Shown here in pieces: positions 29,511 through 37,358 of a DNA stretch of 48,030 nt. The notes beneath the pieces were generated by a model that ran no database searches, was not told where the DNA came from, and saw nothing but the letters and a program-made list of their open reading frames with translations. Every line of letters starts with the position of its first letter. The stretch's first letter is position 1. Both the position numbers and the translations under genes were made by a program. Source of the stretch: a virus; the IMG/VR virus record IMGVR_UViG_3300035698_009141, positions 1-48,030 of that record. One strand, given 5' to 3'.

Positions 29511-30089
29511 TCAAAACACCATTATGTCAGTGTTGGAACGCCTTGAAAACTTACCGCACTTAATGCAATTAAGCTCTTTGTTTCCATCTACACAATCAGG
29601 CAGCAAATCACAGACATAACATTTACCGTATTCTTTTTTATTCTGCTTTCCGTTTCTGTTTATGTATTTTTTCATGATGGTTGAGCTTCTGTTCTTCTTT
29701 ACCTTCCTGGCTTCTTTTGCCATTTGTTTCTGGATTATCCCAGGTACGGTTTCCAAAAACTTAATTGCTTTGCCTGTATCGGCTTTGTCAATTTCGGCAA
29801 GACTGAACCCATCCCGATTAAAAAACTTGGTTGACATAAAATGCGGTGCATAAATACGTTCAATTAAATTTGAAACACCCACGATAGACCTGCCTTTTTC
29901 AACAGCAATAAACGCATACTTCCCGTCTTTGGCACAATCGTTGATTAAATGAGAAATGTTGATTGGACCTCTGAAAGTGTATGTGTTGGTTTTTTTGGCT
30001 GTGTTGGGCCATAATATTGTATTCGCTCCAATTTCTTGCAATACAGCATTATTTATACATGCCGCCGTTATTTTGTTGTACTTTTCCAT
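29511..30089 (-). CDS. Hypothetical protein, 192 aa
   Basis: Starts MEKYNKITAACINNAVLQEI with AAAAGGAGTAAGACC ahead. The C-terminus has CYVCDLLPDC and CIKCGKF, a likely zinc site. The frame is open to an ATG at 30164 that overlaps the stop of the DUF6378 gene (ATGA), so a coupled start with 25 more residues is possible. Not recognised. Confidence 0.7.
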   Translation of the reverse strand: MEKYNKITAACINNAVLQEIGANTILWPNTAKKTNTYTFRGPINISHLINDCAKDGKYAFIAVEKGRSIVGVSNLIERIYAPHFMSTKFFNRDGFSLAEIDKADTGKAIKFLETVPGIIQKQMAKEARKVKKNRSSTIMKKYINRNGKQNKKEYGKCYVCDLLPDCVDGNKELNCIKCGKFSRRSNTDIMVF

Positions 30090-30160
30090 GGTCTTACTCC
30101 TTTTCTTGTTTTTTGTTTGATTCTGTCTTTCTGTTTCGTATATTTCTTTTTCTTTGGGGC

Positions 30161-30457
30161 TCATTTTGACCCTAAATCAGCAGCAATAGCTATATAGCCT
30201 GCCCCGTCTACATAGTTATCGGCTGTGAACTCTTGGCCGGACATCCTGGCAACCTTAAACAAGACCATCATTTCAGCAACTTCCTTGGGCTGTATTTTAA
30301 CTTCTGAACCTTCTGATGGTATAACCCCCTGGGCTTTCAGATACGTTGTCCAGTATTCACCGATAATTTTAAAAGAATCCTCTGGACTGCCGTATGAATC
30401 TTGGCGTTGTCCGTTGATTGTTTTTAATGCCCTTTTTAGAATCTTGCCTCGTTTCAT
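30161..30457 (-). CDS. DUF6378 domain protein
   Basis: 98 residues: NGQRQDSYGSPEDSFKIIGE, YWTTYLKAQG, KEVAEMMVLFKVARMSGQ and DNYVDGAGYIAIAADL match the DUF6378 pattern (YGxPxxxFxxIxxxW...DVAxMMxLxKxAR...DxxVDxAGY), a helical phage domain that looks related to MazG-type folds. Length normal. Coupled to neighbours by ATGA overlaps. Confidence 0.85.
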   Translation of the reverse strand: MKRGKILKRALKTINGQRQDSYGSPEDSFKIIGEYWTTYLKAQGVIPSEGSEVKIQPKEVAEMMVLFKVARMSGQEFTADNYVDGAGYIAIAADLGSK

Positions 30458-30822
30458 TTCCGTTCCTCCATAAATATTTCATTATTTACCAACAAAACAT
30501 CCGTTTTCTTACAATGCCAATAAGTCGCTTTTTTACACCTGACCTTTTTTAACTTCCTGAAACTCCAAATTTGAAGTTCATTATTTGCCGTCAACCAGGG
30601 CAGCACAAAAGGATTCTCTTTCAGTTTATCCCGATGTTTTGCCAAATCTGAACCAGTAGCCTGAACAGCTATAGTCCTTTTACCATCAAGACAAAGGATA
30701 TCGCAGAAATTAAACATATCTTCTCTGCGCCGAGTGTACGCATTCCACTTTTCTGTAATCCAGTATTGCCATTCGTATCCTTTGATCAGCTTTAGGCTAC
30801 GCTGTATTGATTTGGTTGCCAT
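30454..30822 (-). CDS. PD-(D/E)XK nuclease-like phage protein, 122 aa
   Basis: RREDMFNFCDILCLDGKRTI then AVQATGSDLAKHRDKL fits a D...(V/Q)xAT core of a small PD-(D/E)XK-type nuclease common in phages, with PWLTANNELQIWSFRK at the end. The canonical K is not obvious, so activity is uncertain. Sits just upstream of DUF6378 in the replication block. Confidence 0.65.
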   Translation of the reverse strand: MATKSIQRSLKLIKGYEWQYWITEKWNAYTRRREDMFNFCDILCLDGKRTIAVQATGSDLAKHRDKLKENPFVLPWLTANNELQIWSFRKLKKVRCKKATYWHCKKTDVLLVNNEIFMEERK

Positions 30823-30831
30823 CAGGTCTCC

Positions 30832-31011
30832 TTATTCTTCGCCAAAAAAATAATTATGTAATTTAACGAGAATCTTGGCTTGCTCTTTGGACAAAATAAG
30901 AGTCTCCCCCTCATTGCACCGATAACGCTCAACTTTATCAATCAGGAATTTAAACGGCTCTATTTCTTCTTGTTGTAATTCAATAATTATACTGCCTGTT
31001 TTTATCTTCAT
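30832..31011 (-). CDS. Hypothetical protein, 59 aa
   Basis: MKIKTGSIIIELQQEEIEPF..., acidic with a helical C-terminus. It starts about 30 bases after the ssDNA-binding gene ends. Unknown function. Confidence 0.6.
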   Translation of the reverse strand: MKIKTGSIIIELQQEEIEPFKFLIDKVERYRCNEGETLILSKEQAKILVKLHNYFFGEE

Positions 31012-31040
31012 ATTGTAACCTGCTGATTTTATTGGTTATT

Positions 31041-31349
31041 TTAAAATGGAATGGAATCGCTATCATCCGGTATTGGATTCTGCTGTTGTGCCGGTTGCTG
31101 ACTCTGTTGATCCGCCCTGCCTTTGTCAGTATAAAATATTTTACAGTTTCCAAGGATGTTACCCTTCACACCTTGCGCTCTTTCTTCTTTGCTGACATCC
31201 TGCGTAACCATCCCATGATTGCCGAATTGGTCTGTGTCTTCTGTGTCCAAGAAAACAGTTGCATCCAAATATATTGCCTGTTTACCTTGGAATAATCTTG
31301 CCTTGTCGATTTTCTTAACGTCTACCTTAATACTTACGCCATATTTCAT
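31041..31349 (-). CDS. Putative single-stranded DNA-binding protein, 102 aa
   Basis: KYGVSIKVDVKKIDKARLFQ, GKQAIYLDATVFLDT and DQFGNHGMVTQDVSKEERAQ are the beta strands of a known phage family placed among replication genes; it has a Gln/Pro linker and the acidic tail DDSDSIPF typical of SSB-like proteins, where the tail recruits partners. AAAGGAGGATTAAACT precedes. ssDNA binding is inferred from the tail and context. Confidence 0.8.
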   Translation of the reverse strand: MKYGVSIKVDVKKIDKARLFQGKQAIYLDATVFLDTEDTDQFGNHGMVTQDVSKEERAQGVKGNILGNCKIFYTDKGRADQQSQQPAQQQNPIPDDSDSIPF

Positions 31350-31372
31350 AGTTTAATCCTCCTTTGGTTAAT

Positions 31373-31651
31373 TTAAACACCCTCTGCTTCTATTCCCAGA
31401 ACAGAAAACAAATCATCCAACCCACCAGAATTACCAACCCAATCGTGAAAGTTGTTTAACTCTGGAAAGTCGTCAACCTCTTCAATGTCTTCAATTTCAT
31501 CTGGAATAATGTCTTCACAAAACGAGGCATAAGTCCCGTCATTGTCCAGCCTGATCATGATTTTCCCTTTATTGGCAAGAAGATATTTCCATCTTTCAAT
31601 ATCGGTTATCAATGCGTTCCATTCCTTGGCTATTTTCTTTAAATTTTCCAT
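31373..31651 (-). CDS. Acidic hypothetical protein, 92 aa
   Basis: Starts MENLKKIAKEWNALITDIER after GAGAGGAG. The latter half is highly acidic (PDEIEDIEEVDDFPELNN), a DNA-mimic-like composition. Sits between the helicase and ssDNA-binding genes. Unknown function. Confidence 0.65.
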   Translation of the reverse strand: MENLKKIAKEWNALITDIERWKYLLANKGKIMIRLDNDGTYASFCEDIIPDEIEDIEEVDDFPELNNFHDWVGNSGGLDDLFSVLGIEAEGV

Positions 31652-31737
31652 TTTGTTCTCCTCTCGGTAAAAACCGAATATGTTAAAAAATGAATCTGCT
31701 GCTGCTATGTTTTGTTTTATCATGTTGGTTGCTTTAG

Positions 31738-33231
31738 TTATGATGCCTTTTTATTCTTATACGCATACGCTATATTTAGATGCGTTATAAAACCCTTGAC
31801 TTCTTTGCCCACTGGTTCATATTTATCTTTTTGCATTGCATTGGGCCAGACCCCAAATTTCTCTTTGTATTTATGGGATGCAGCCCCATTGGACCAACCC
31901 TTATCGTGGCAATATTGATTAAGCTGATTAAAAAAACTCTGCTTTTCTTCTTTGGTATAATCCCTATTTGTTTTTCTTTTAAGCTTTTTTAATTCTCCTT
32001 CTGACACTTCAACGTCTTGGATGAAATCAGGGACAAAACCACACGCTGGACATTTTCTTGTCCCTGCCGGTTTGATAAAAGCACAACTCGGGCAGGCTTT
32101 AGGTAATTGTTCCGGGCGTTCTTTTTTCTTATTTTTTGAATCATGTTTTTTACCATCGTCTAATTGTAAAAACTCATATTCATCAGGGAACCCCAATCTT
32201 TCACAATTTCCACCCAAATCAAGAATAGTTGCTTTTTTTTTCCCTGGAAAAATTCTCAATACCCTTCCACATGTTTGCTCCCATTTGATATGTGACTTGG
32301 TTGCAACTGCCAAAACTGACACTTCGGCAGCGGGACAATCAAAGCCTTTTGTTGCTACCTCAACCGAACAAAGAATTAGTGTATCACCCTTTAAAAAACC
32401 GTTTAACGCTTCTTTTCGTTCTGCTGGTAGTTGATATGCATTAATCTGACAGGCTTTAATACCTGCATGATTAAAAGCATTTGAGATATGTTTAATGTGG
32501 GCTACATTCACACCAAAGACTATGGTTTTTTTACCTGGCGTTAATTTTTTCCATTGTGAAACAACGTCTCCGATTATATCAGCTTTGTCATATGCTTCGG
32601 ATAATGTTTTTTCGGTATATTCTCCAGCAACTATTTTTAGTTTACTTAAATCTGCTATGGTGGGTCCAAAGATTTCAAAAGAAACGAGTTCTTTATGTTT
32701 TACCATATCTTTAACTGAAACAGGCTCTATAAAAGTTTCAAAATATTTACCAAGTGATTTAGTATAGGGTGTGGCACTTAATCCTATCACAAAAGAATCT
32801 GGATTTATTTCTAATAACTTTTTATGGCCTGAATATAATGTGTGGGCTTCGTCTATTATTATTAAGCCATATTGGTCTATATCCCGTCTGTTTAATGTCT
32901 GAACGCTTCCTATTTGTACTTGTCTATCTGGAAAAAATTTAGGATTATCGGCTTGCCATATTCCACAAGAAATACCATACTTTGAAAAGGTATCGTCTGT
33001 TTGCCCTGCTAAAATAATTCTATCAACCACAAACAAACATTTTAAACCCCTTTTTACCGCTTCCCGTATGAAAAATGCAGCTAAAACAGTTTTCCCGAAG
33101 CCACAATTAGCTTTCAGGATAAATCTTTTTATGCTTGATCTGAATACGTCACGGCATGATTCTAAAGCAATTTCCTGTAGTGGCCTTAATACTATTTCTT
33201 CTTGCCCTAATTCTTCAAATAATTCTTGCAT
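31738..33231 (-). CDS. SF2 DEAD/DEAH-box helicase with zinc ribbon
   Basis: 497 residues. Walker A NCGFGKT (42-48), DEAH (127-130), SAT (152-154), and helicase C-terminal motifs (VEVATKGFDCP, QTCGRVLRI). Then CPSC...CPAC zinc ribbon and a basic C-terminal domain. Such UvsW/RAD25-like phage helicases remodel forks or recombination intermediates. Its start overlaps the primase stop (TAATG), so the two are made together. Confidence 0.93.
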   Translation of the reverse strand: MQELFEELGQEEIVLRPLQEIALESCRDVFRSSIKRFILKANCGFGKTVLAAFFIREAVKRGLKCLFVVDRIILAGQTDDTFSKYGISCGIWQADNPKFFPDRQVQIGSVQTLNRRDIDQYGLIIIDEAHTLYSGHKKLLEINPDSFVIGLSATPYTKSLGKYFETFIEPVSVKDMVKHKELVSFEIFGPTIADLSKLKIVAGEYTEKTLSEAYDKADIIGDVVSQWKKLTPGKKTIVFGVNVAHIKHISNAFNHAGIKACQINAYQLPAERKEALNGFLKGDTLILCSVEVATKGFDCPAAEVSVLAVATKSHIKWEQTCGRVLRIFPGKKKATILDLGGNCERLGFPDEYEFLQLDDGKKHDSKNKKKERPEQLPKACPSCAFIKPAGTRKCPACGFVPDFIQDVEVSEGELKKLKRKTNRDYTKEEKQSFFNQLNQYCHDKGWSNGAASHKYKEKFGVWPNAMQKDKYEPVGKEVKGFITHLNIAYAYKNKKAS

Positions 33232-34124
33232 TAGAAATACCTTTTCGCTGAATAAAGCAAATTGTTGATATCAGACTGCCCTAATTTTGGGTTGCAGGCT
33301 TCGGCCTCAAGATAAACCTCTGATTCTATTTCACTATAATTCAACCCACGATTGACCATACCGCCAATACGCTTGATCACATGGGCATTTCTTCCACCCT
33401 TTGAAGCCCCACGTGTTCCGGTAAATTCTTTTTTGTCTGCATATAAATCTTTTTTAAATTGTGGTGCTGAAAATTGTTTTCTTGGGGGTGGTGGAAATTC
33501 TTCTGACAACATACCAAAATCATATTTGTTGCCAGTATAATGAACTATCTGTGACATAAACCTTTTTTTCTTATTATGAAAAAACCCAGGGAATCTCAAC
33601 GTCCGGTTTAAATTCTTAACGGCAGGATCACAACCGTATTTTAAAATTATCCCTTCTTGCAACTGCCTAAAACATTCAAGGGGAATATTATCTGATAGCC
33701 AATACACATGATATTTCTTTTTTGATGACTCAACTATCAAGGATGGTTCAAGGTTAAAATTAGGTAACGCTTTGGTAGGATCATCAAAATCCCCGAATAT
33801 CGCCCGAACCTTAATTACATTTTCAGTTTTGCGCCCCTTACCATCCCCTTCGTTAATCATCATAAAAACACCGGCCCCAAGATCATTTAATTTTTCAAGA
33901 CCTTGGATTATTTTTGATTGTATTATGGTTATTCTGAAATCTATTTTTCCGTCAATCGGATATTGATTTTCAATAACAGAAACTGCCCTTATAAGATTTG
34001 TTTTACAAAAATTCTTATTATCCTTAAGAGACACAAATGTTTTTTCACCATAAAAACATTCAATAAAAAGCTTCCTATCTCTTTCCCATTTTTCATCACT
34101 TACGTCAGTTTGGTTGAATCTCAA
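33231..34124 (-). CDS. RepB-like DNA primase (archaeo-eukaryotic type)
   Basis: 297 residues. GVFMMINEGDGKGRKTEN, KVRAIFGDFDD (acidic metal motif at 111-115), VESSKKKYHVYWLSD and NRTLRFPGFFHNKKK are the RepB-primase signatures. C-terminal helical module (GGRNAHVIKRIGGMVNRGL). It probably lays down primers for phage replication together with the helicase. TTGAGATTCAACC-type context leaves the start a little uncertain. Confidence 0.88.
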   Translation of the reverse strand: MRFNQTDVSDEKWERDRKLFIECFYGEKTFVSLKDNKNFCKTNLIRAVSVIENQYPIDGKIDFRITIIQSKIIQGLEKLNDLGAGVFMMINEGDGKGRKTENVIKVRAIFGDFDDPTKALPNFNLEPSLIVESSKKKYHVYWLSDNIPLECFRQLQEGIILKYGCDPAVKNLNRTLRFPGFFHNKKKRFMSQIVHYTGNKYDFGMLSEEFPPPPRKQFSAPQFKKDLYADKKEFTGTRGASKGGRNAHVIKRIGGMVNRGLNYSEIESEVYLEAEACNPKLGQSDINNLLYSAKRYF

Positions 34125-34257
34125 GGTATCTCCTATATCTAGTATTATAATATATTATATATATATTTTGGTTATTGTATGTAGTTGGTAAGGGTTAAGG
34201 GTAAGGATAAGGATAAGGTAAAGGGGCATGTGCTGTCTGCATGCTGATAGTATGCTG

Positions 34258-34641
34258 TCAGCATGTTTTGTCTTGTTTATGTTTGGTTTTCCATCTAACT
34301 TCAGCCGCTTTTTTTGCCTGTTCACTACGTTCTTTTGCCTTACAAGCATATCCTTGATGGTCGCCCCAATCATGTATTTCATAGCACCCATTCCCATTTT
34401 GTTTTATAAAATTACATTTAACCATTGCCTCAACGAAAACGATTGGATCACCATCCCATTCGCCAGAAAAAGCGATATCTTCTTCGTCCCATCCTGATAA
34501 TATTCCCTCAGGATTAGATTGTGCAACAGATATCCATAAATCAATTAAATGTCCAGTGGCACCAGGTCCTAACAATTTTTCTAATTTTTTACGTTTCCTG
34601 TGACCCTTAAAGGAAGTTGCAAGTCTGATATCTTTATTCAT
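34258..34641 (-). CDS. Phage replisome-organizer / initiator-like protein, possibly cut short by TGA
   Basis: DIRLATSFKGHRKRKKLEKL, GPGATGHLIDLWISVA, NPEGILSGWDEEDIAF, YEIHDWGDHQGYACKAKERS and KKAAEVRWK define the N-terminal winged-helix module of DnaD-like phage initiators. The frame ends at TGA 34258-34260 after KTC, but goes on in the same frame for 20 codons (QHTISMQTAHAPLPYPYPYP) to 34195. Relatives of this type end in just such a Met/Ala then Pro-repeat tail, so the stop may be a mutation. Confidence 0.8.
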   Translation of the reverse strand: MNKDIRLATSFKGHRKRKKLEKLLGPGATGHLIDLWISVAQSNPEGILSGWDEEDIAFSGEWDGDPIVFVEAMVKCNFIKQNGNGCYEIHDWGDHQGYACKAKERSEQAKKAAEVRWKTKHKQDKTC

Positions 34642-34642
34642 T

Positions 34643-34837
34643 TTATTTCGCGGCAAGATACTTATTGATAGCAGCAACCAACACATCAGGCATGGCTTTT
34701 ATATATCCGTGTATCTGGTGATATATGGTAGAATAATTTGGACTTTCAGGAGATTCGATATAGTTTGAATAGAACCATTTAATACCACGTTGTTCTGTTT
34801 TTAATTTTTTAAGCAGCTTACCTTTAAGGTCTTCCAT
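34643..34837 (-). CDS. Hypothetical protein, 64 aa
   Basis: MEDLKGKLLKKLKTEQRGIK..., basic N-terminus then IHGYIKAMPDVLVAAINKYL. It precedes the initiator-like gene by one base and may act with it. No family recognised. Confidence 0.65.
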   Translation of the reverse strand: MEDLKGKLLKKLKTEQRGIKWFYSNYIESPESPNYSTIYHQIHGYIKAMPDVLVAAINKYLAAK

Positions 34838-34924
34838 GTTTTACCCTTCTAATAAATAATTGTTTACTATACTTAAACCACAATAAGAAACCCCTGTCAA
34901 GAACATATTAACCCCAACATAAGA

Positions 34925-35068
34925 TTACTTTTCTTTAGGCTCGTCCACCGGATGATGATTTCTCCGATTATTACATTCGGGGCAGCACCCAGGAGGCTTT
35001 CTTGATTTTGGGAACCATGTATTGCCACACCTATCGCATACCCATTCTATTCGTTGTTTTCGTCTCAT
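34925..35068 (-). CDS. Zinc-ribbon protein, 47 aa
   Basis: MRRKQRIEWVCDRCGNTWFP ... PGCCPECNNRR: CxxC ... CxxC ribbon with flanking Trp, a common phage miniprotein. The ATG at 35068 has AAGGAAG ahead; the longer reading from 35185 overlaps a better gene in another frame and is rejected. Confidence 0.7.
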   Translation of the reverse strand: MRRKQRIEWVCDRCGNTWFPKSRKPPGCCPECNNRRNHHPVDEPKEK

Positions 35069-35069
35069 G

Positions 35070-35237
35070 CTATTCTTCCTTTTTGGCTTTAATAGTGATT
35101 CTGATATCAATTCCATTCCTGTCCTCTGAATTGAGCATAGCAAAATCATCACCAGAAGCACAACCGCAATAACCATAAGTTTCATTAAGTTTTTTCACTG
35201 CAAAGTTTTTGATTTCTTCTAAAATTTTATCTTCCAT
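35070..35237 (-). CDS. Hypothetical protein, 55 aa
   Basis: MEDKILEEIKNFAVKKLNET, then YGYCGCASGDDFAMLNSEDR. AAAAGGAAAAGAAT precedes the ATG; its last codons carry the ribosome site of the zinc-ribbon gene. Unknown function. Confidence 0.65.
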   Translation of the reverse strand: MEDKILEEIKNFAVKKLNETYGYCGCASGDDFAMLNSEDRNGIDIRITIKAKKEE

Positions 35238-35254
35238 ATTCTTTTCCTTTTTGG

Positions 35255-35761
35255 TTATGCATTACTCCAAATGGCCAATTTTGTTGGTTTTTTGAAACTC
35301 CCAGACCAACCTGTTTTTTCTCCACATTCGCAACGGTAATTATGATCCAAAATAAATGGATTGCTTGAATACCTTCCGCAAGTACATTGACCGAAAGCAC
35401 CTGCGTCATGGGATAAGGTTCTCTGTATTTTTTCACTTTCGTTTTGTTGCATTCGCCGTTGGTAGCGATCAATTTCAGCAGCAATTAACGCCCCGGCTTT
35501 TATTAGTTGTTTTACCGGATCTTTCGGGGTTGGTTTGAAATAATCATCATCAAAAGGCCAAACCATATTTGCAGAATCCGAGTAAGTTCCTTTCCATGAA
35601 GAATGTTCAGTGGTGTGCTTCCCCGCCGCATCAAGGGCATACGCAGCGCCAGCAACAGCCAACGCCATATCTGGAAGTTGATCATCGTGATCTGGTGTCA
35701 ACCCTTCAACATCAAACTGCCGTTCTCTTTCCTCTGTTATTAATTCAATACCTGTTTTCAT
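35255..35761 (-). CDS. Conserved phage protein fused to a zinc ribbon, 168 aa
   Basis: TGIELITEERERQFDVEGLT, PDHDDQLPDMALAVAGAAYA, MVWPFDDDYFKP and VKQLIKAGALIAAEIDRYQR are the marks of a widespread phage family (GIELIxxERxRQ ... WPFDxxxWKP ... KAGALIAAEIDRxxR) of unknown role. The C-terminus adds QCTCGRYS and YRCECGEKTGW, a four-Cys ribbon not normally present, so this is a fusion. Confidence 0.82.
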   Translation of the reverse strand: MKTGIELITEERERQFDVEGLTPDHDDQLPDMALAVAGAAYALDAAGKHTTEHSSWKGTYSDSANMVWPFDDDYFKPTPKDPVKQLIKAGALIAAEIDRYQRRMQQNESEKIQRTLSHDAGAFGQCTCGRYSSNPFILDHNYRCECGEKTGWSGSFKKPTKLAIWSNA

Positions 35762-35820
35762 ATCCACCCCATTCTTTTAGTTAATCGTTTATTCATCCTG
35801 TCAACATAAATTTAATCTTT

Positions 35821-35973
35821 TCACAATCCAAATCGTCCGTTTTTTCTACGAGCCAATTCATCTATGCAGGCATTCCGTGTGGTATCATCCCAGTCGCAAT
35901 TAGCCTCAACCCATGCGAGATAATCTTCTTCCACAAAACGGATAAAACAACCTTTGAATTTTCCCCACGGCAT
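35821..35973 (-). CDS. DUF3820-like protein, 50 aa
   Basis: MPWGKFKGCFIRFVEEDYLA then WVEANCDWDD: the MPFGKYKG...DYLxW pattern of DUF3820 phage proteins. AGGTGGGAAA precedes the ATG at 35973. An ATG at 36000 overlaps the previous stop (ATGA) and would add nine residues. Confidence 0.75.
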   Translation of the reverse strand: MPWGKFKGCFIRFVEEDYLAWVEANCDWDDTTRNACIDELARRKNGRFGL

Positions 35974-35996
35974 TTTCCCACCTTTGATTTGTTTCT

Positions 35997-36215
35997 TCAT
36001 TTTGCAACCTCATTTATCAGTTTGTTAATTTCTTCATTGTTGAGACATTCTTTAAGCTGCCTTGCACATCTATAGCAGATATGGATACCATCGGTACTGC
36101 CATGACCGCCAAACGTAAAATTGGTTAAGTTTGAAAAATTAACTCCAAAAGACTGGTTAGGATTTTCTATTGTATCTCTGCAAATATTGCATGTATATAT
36201 TTTTTTCATTCCCAT
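35997..36215 (-). CDS. Zinc-knuckle protein, 72 aa
   Basis: YTCNICRDTIENP and IHICYRCARQLKEC: two CxxC pairs separated by a beta-rich middle, one zinc site. CAAGGGAGAA precedes. Unknown function. Confidence 0.7.
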   Translation of the reverse strand: MGMKKIYTCNICRDTIENPNQSFGVNFSNLTNFTFGGHGSTDGIHICYRCARQLKECLNNEEINKLINEVAK

Positions 36216-36243
36216 TTCATTTCTCCCTTGTTAAATTTCATAC

Positions 36244-36396
36244 TTAAATATCCCAAATAGTTTTTTTAATAATATCAATCCAACTAATTTTAATTTCTTC
36301 TATAATTTCTTCATCTACCCCATCAAGGTCAAACCCTGAACGATCAGATAAATCATCCATAATTTTTAAAACTGCCTGTTCAATTCTGTCTTCCAC
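36244..36396 (-). CDS. Acidic helical protein with GTG start, 50 aa
   Basis: GTG start read as Met: (M)EDRIEQAVLKIMDDLSDRSG, then DLDGVDEEIIEEIK and a Trp-containing end. GGAGAAATAAA precedes the GTG. Function unknown. Confidence 0.6.
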   Translation of the reverse strand: MEDRIEQAVLKIMDDLSDRSGFDLDGVDEEIIEEIKISWIDIIKKTIWDI

Positions 36397-36428
36397 TTTA
36401 TTTCTCCATAGTAAGGGTTAATTCTTAA

Positions 36429-36815
36429 TCAACATTTCTCTTTTTCTTTTGCCCTCTCAATATCAATCTGCGCGTATAATTTATCCACTTTTTTGTCAGC
36501 CCTCATTATCACCTCGGATTCCTTCAAATAATCCCTAAATTTTTTCTCATAGGGTTCCATCTTCTTTGCCAGCGCCATTTTTTCTTCCATGTTAGAGGTT
36601 TTATTAAACAGTTGTGCGTATTCATCCCGTTTTGACATATTAAGAGACTCTCCATACTTCAAGTGTTTCTCACGCCTTTTACGTATTCCTTCAGCTTTCA
36701 CTTGCCAGCGATAAAACAAAATATCGCTCATCTTTGGTGGACTCTGCATAAAAAAGACCCTACCTCTTACCCAATGTACCAATTCTTCTTTTGTCATTTC
36801 ATCAAGAATGTCCAT
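36429..36815 (-). CDS. Hypothetical charged protein, 128 aa
   Basis: Starts MDILDEMTKEELVHWVRGRV; long charged helices with KRREKHLKYGESLNMSKRDE. The leader just upstream is a 25-base near-copy of that before the gene at 36848-37249. Unknown function. Confidence 0.7.
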   Translation of the reverse strand: MDILDEMTKEELVHWVRGRVFFMQSPPKMSDILFYRWQVKAEGIRKRREKHLKYGESLNMSKRDEYAQLFNKTSNMEEKMALAKKMEPYEKKFRDYLKESEVIMRADKKVDKLYAQIDIERAKEKEKC

Positions 36816-36821
36816 AATTTT

Positions 36822-36846
36822 CTCCCGTTAAAAGTTTCCCGAATTT
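36822..36846 (-). repeat. 25-base leader repeat, copy 1
   Basis: AAATTCGGGAAACTTTTAACGGGAG on the gene strand, ending in the ribosome site of the gene at 36815. The second copy is at 37257-37281 with two changes. Confidence 0.65.
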
Positions 36847-36847
36847 A

Positions 36848-37249
36848 TCAATACGGATAATGAGCGTTTAGATCATCCTCATATACTTCTTGATTAATCG
36901 CACCCCAGAAAGTGTCTTTTTCTTGTGAAAATATAAAATCAACAGAAAATCCCGGCCCATTTTCGTTATCTGGTATCTGTAATCCTGATTGTCGTATGGC
37001 TGACAGCATACAGGCTGGGCAACCATCTGTGGCCTCTCTTAACGCATCAACACCAGCCTTATCACCAAGGCCAAGAGTTTTAATTAATTCAGCGATAGAT
37101 TTTTGATTCAAGCCTGCTGCATTGCACATTTTACAAACCCGGTCCGGATTATTCGTACAAGACTTTTCATGGCTGCTTAAATGTCCACCACTACAACCTG
37201 ATTTTTTGCAAAATTCACAATAATATCTCCAAACTTTTTTCTTTTTCAT
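36848..37249 (-). CDS. Zinc-finger phage protein, 133 aa
   Basis: YYCEFCKKSGCSGGHLSSHE gives CxxC and a His-rich finger, followed by VCKMCNAAG and DGCPACMLSAIRQSG. The pattern (CEFC..K..C..HExxC......CxxC......CPAC) is a known phage protein of unknown function, likely with two zinc ions. GGGAGGCAAGTA precedes. Confidence 0.78.
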   Translation of the reverse strand: MKKKKVWRYYCEFCKKSGCSGGHLSSHEKSCTNNPDRVCKMCNAAGLNQKSIAELIKTLGLGDKAGVDALREATDGCPACMLSAIRQSGLQIPDNENGPGFSVDFIFSQEKDTFWGAINQEVYEDDLNAHYPY

Positions 37250-37256
37250 TACTTGC

Positions 37257-37281
37257 CTCCCATTAAAAGTTACCCGAATTT
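37257..37281 (-). repeat. 25-base leader repeat, copy 2
   Basis: AAATTCGGGTAACTTTTAATGGGAG on the gene strand, ahead of the gene at 37249. Near-identical to 36822-36846, 435 bases away. Both end in a Shine-Dalgarno-like GGGAG. Confidence 0.65.
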
Positions 37282-37358
37282 GGGCAGATCACGCTTCGTT
37301 TAGCGGCCCGTTTGGCTTCGGGTGGCCACGGTGGATAAGGAGATCCACAATCAATTAA

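Noticed and set aside
5334-34260. Alternative genetic code with TGA read as an amino acid, or selenocysteine at the internal TGAs
   Set aside because: TGA is used as a functional stop in many overlapping gene junctions here (ATGA, TGATG), the methyltransferase site expects Gly rather than Trp or Sec, and no SECIS-like hairpin was evident beside the TGAs.
34155-34397. 80-codon leftward frame starting MGMGAMKYMIGA
   Set aside because: It overlaps the recognised initiator-like gene in another frame and has low-complexity repeats of the tail region (LYLILILTLNP).
34925-35185. Longer 86-codon version of the zinc-ribbon gene
   Set aside because: Its first 39 codons overlap a better gene (35070-35237) in another frame, and the ATG at 35068 has a proper ribosome site.
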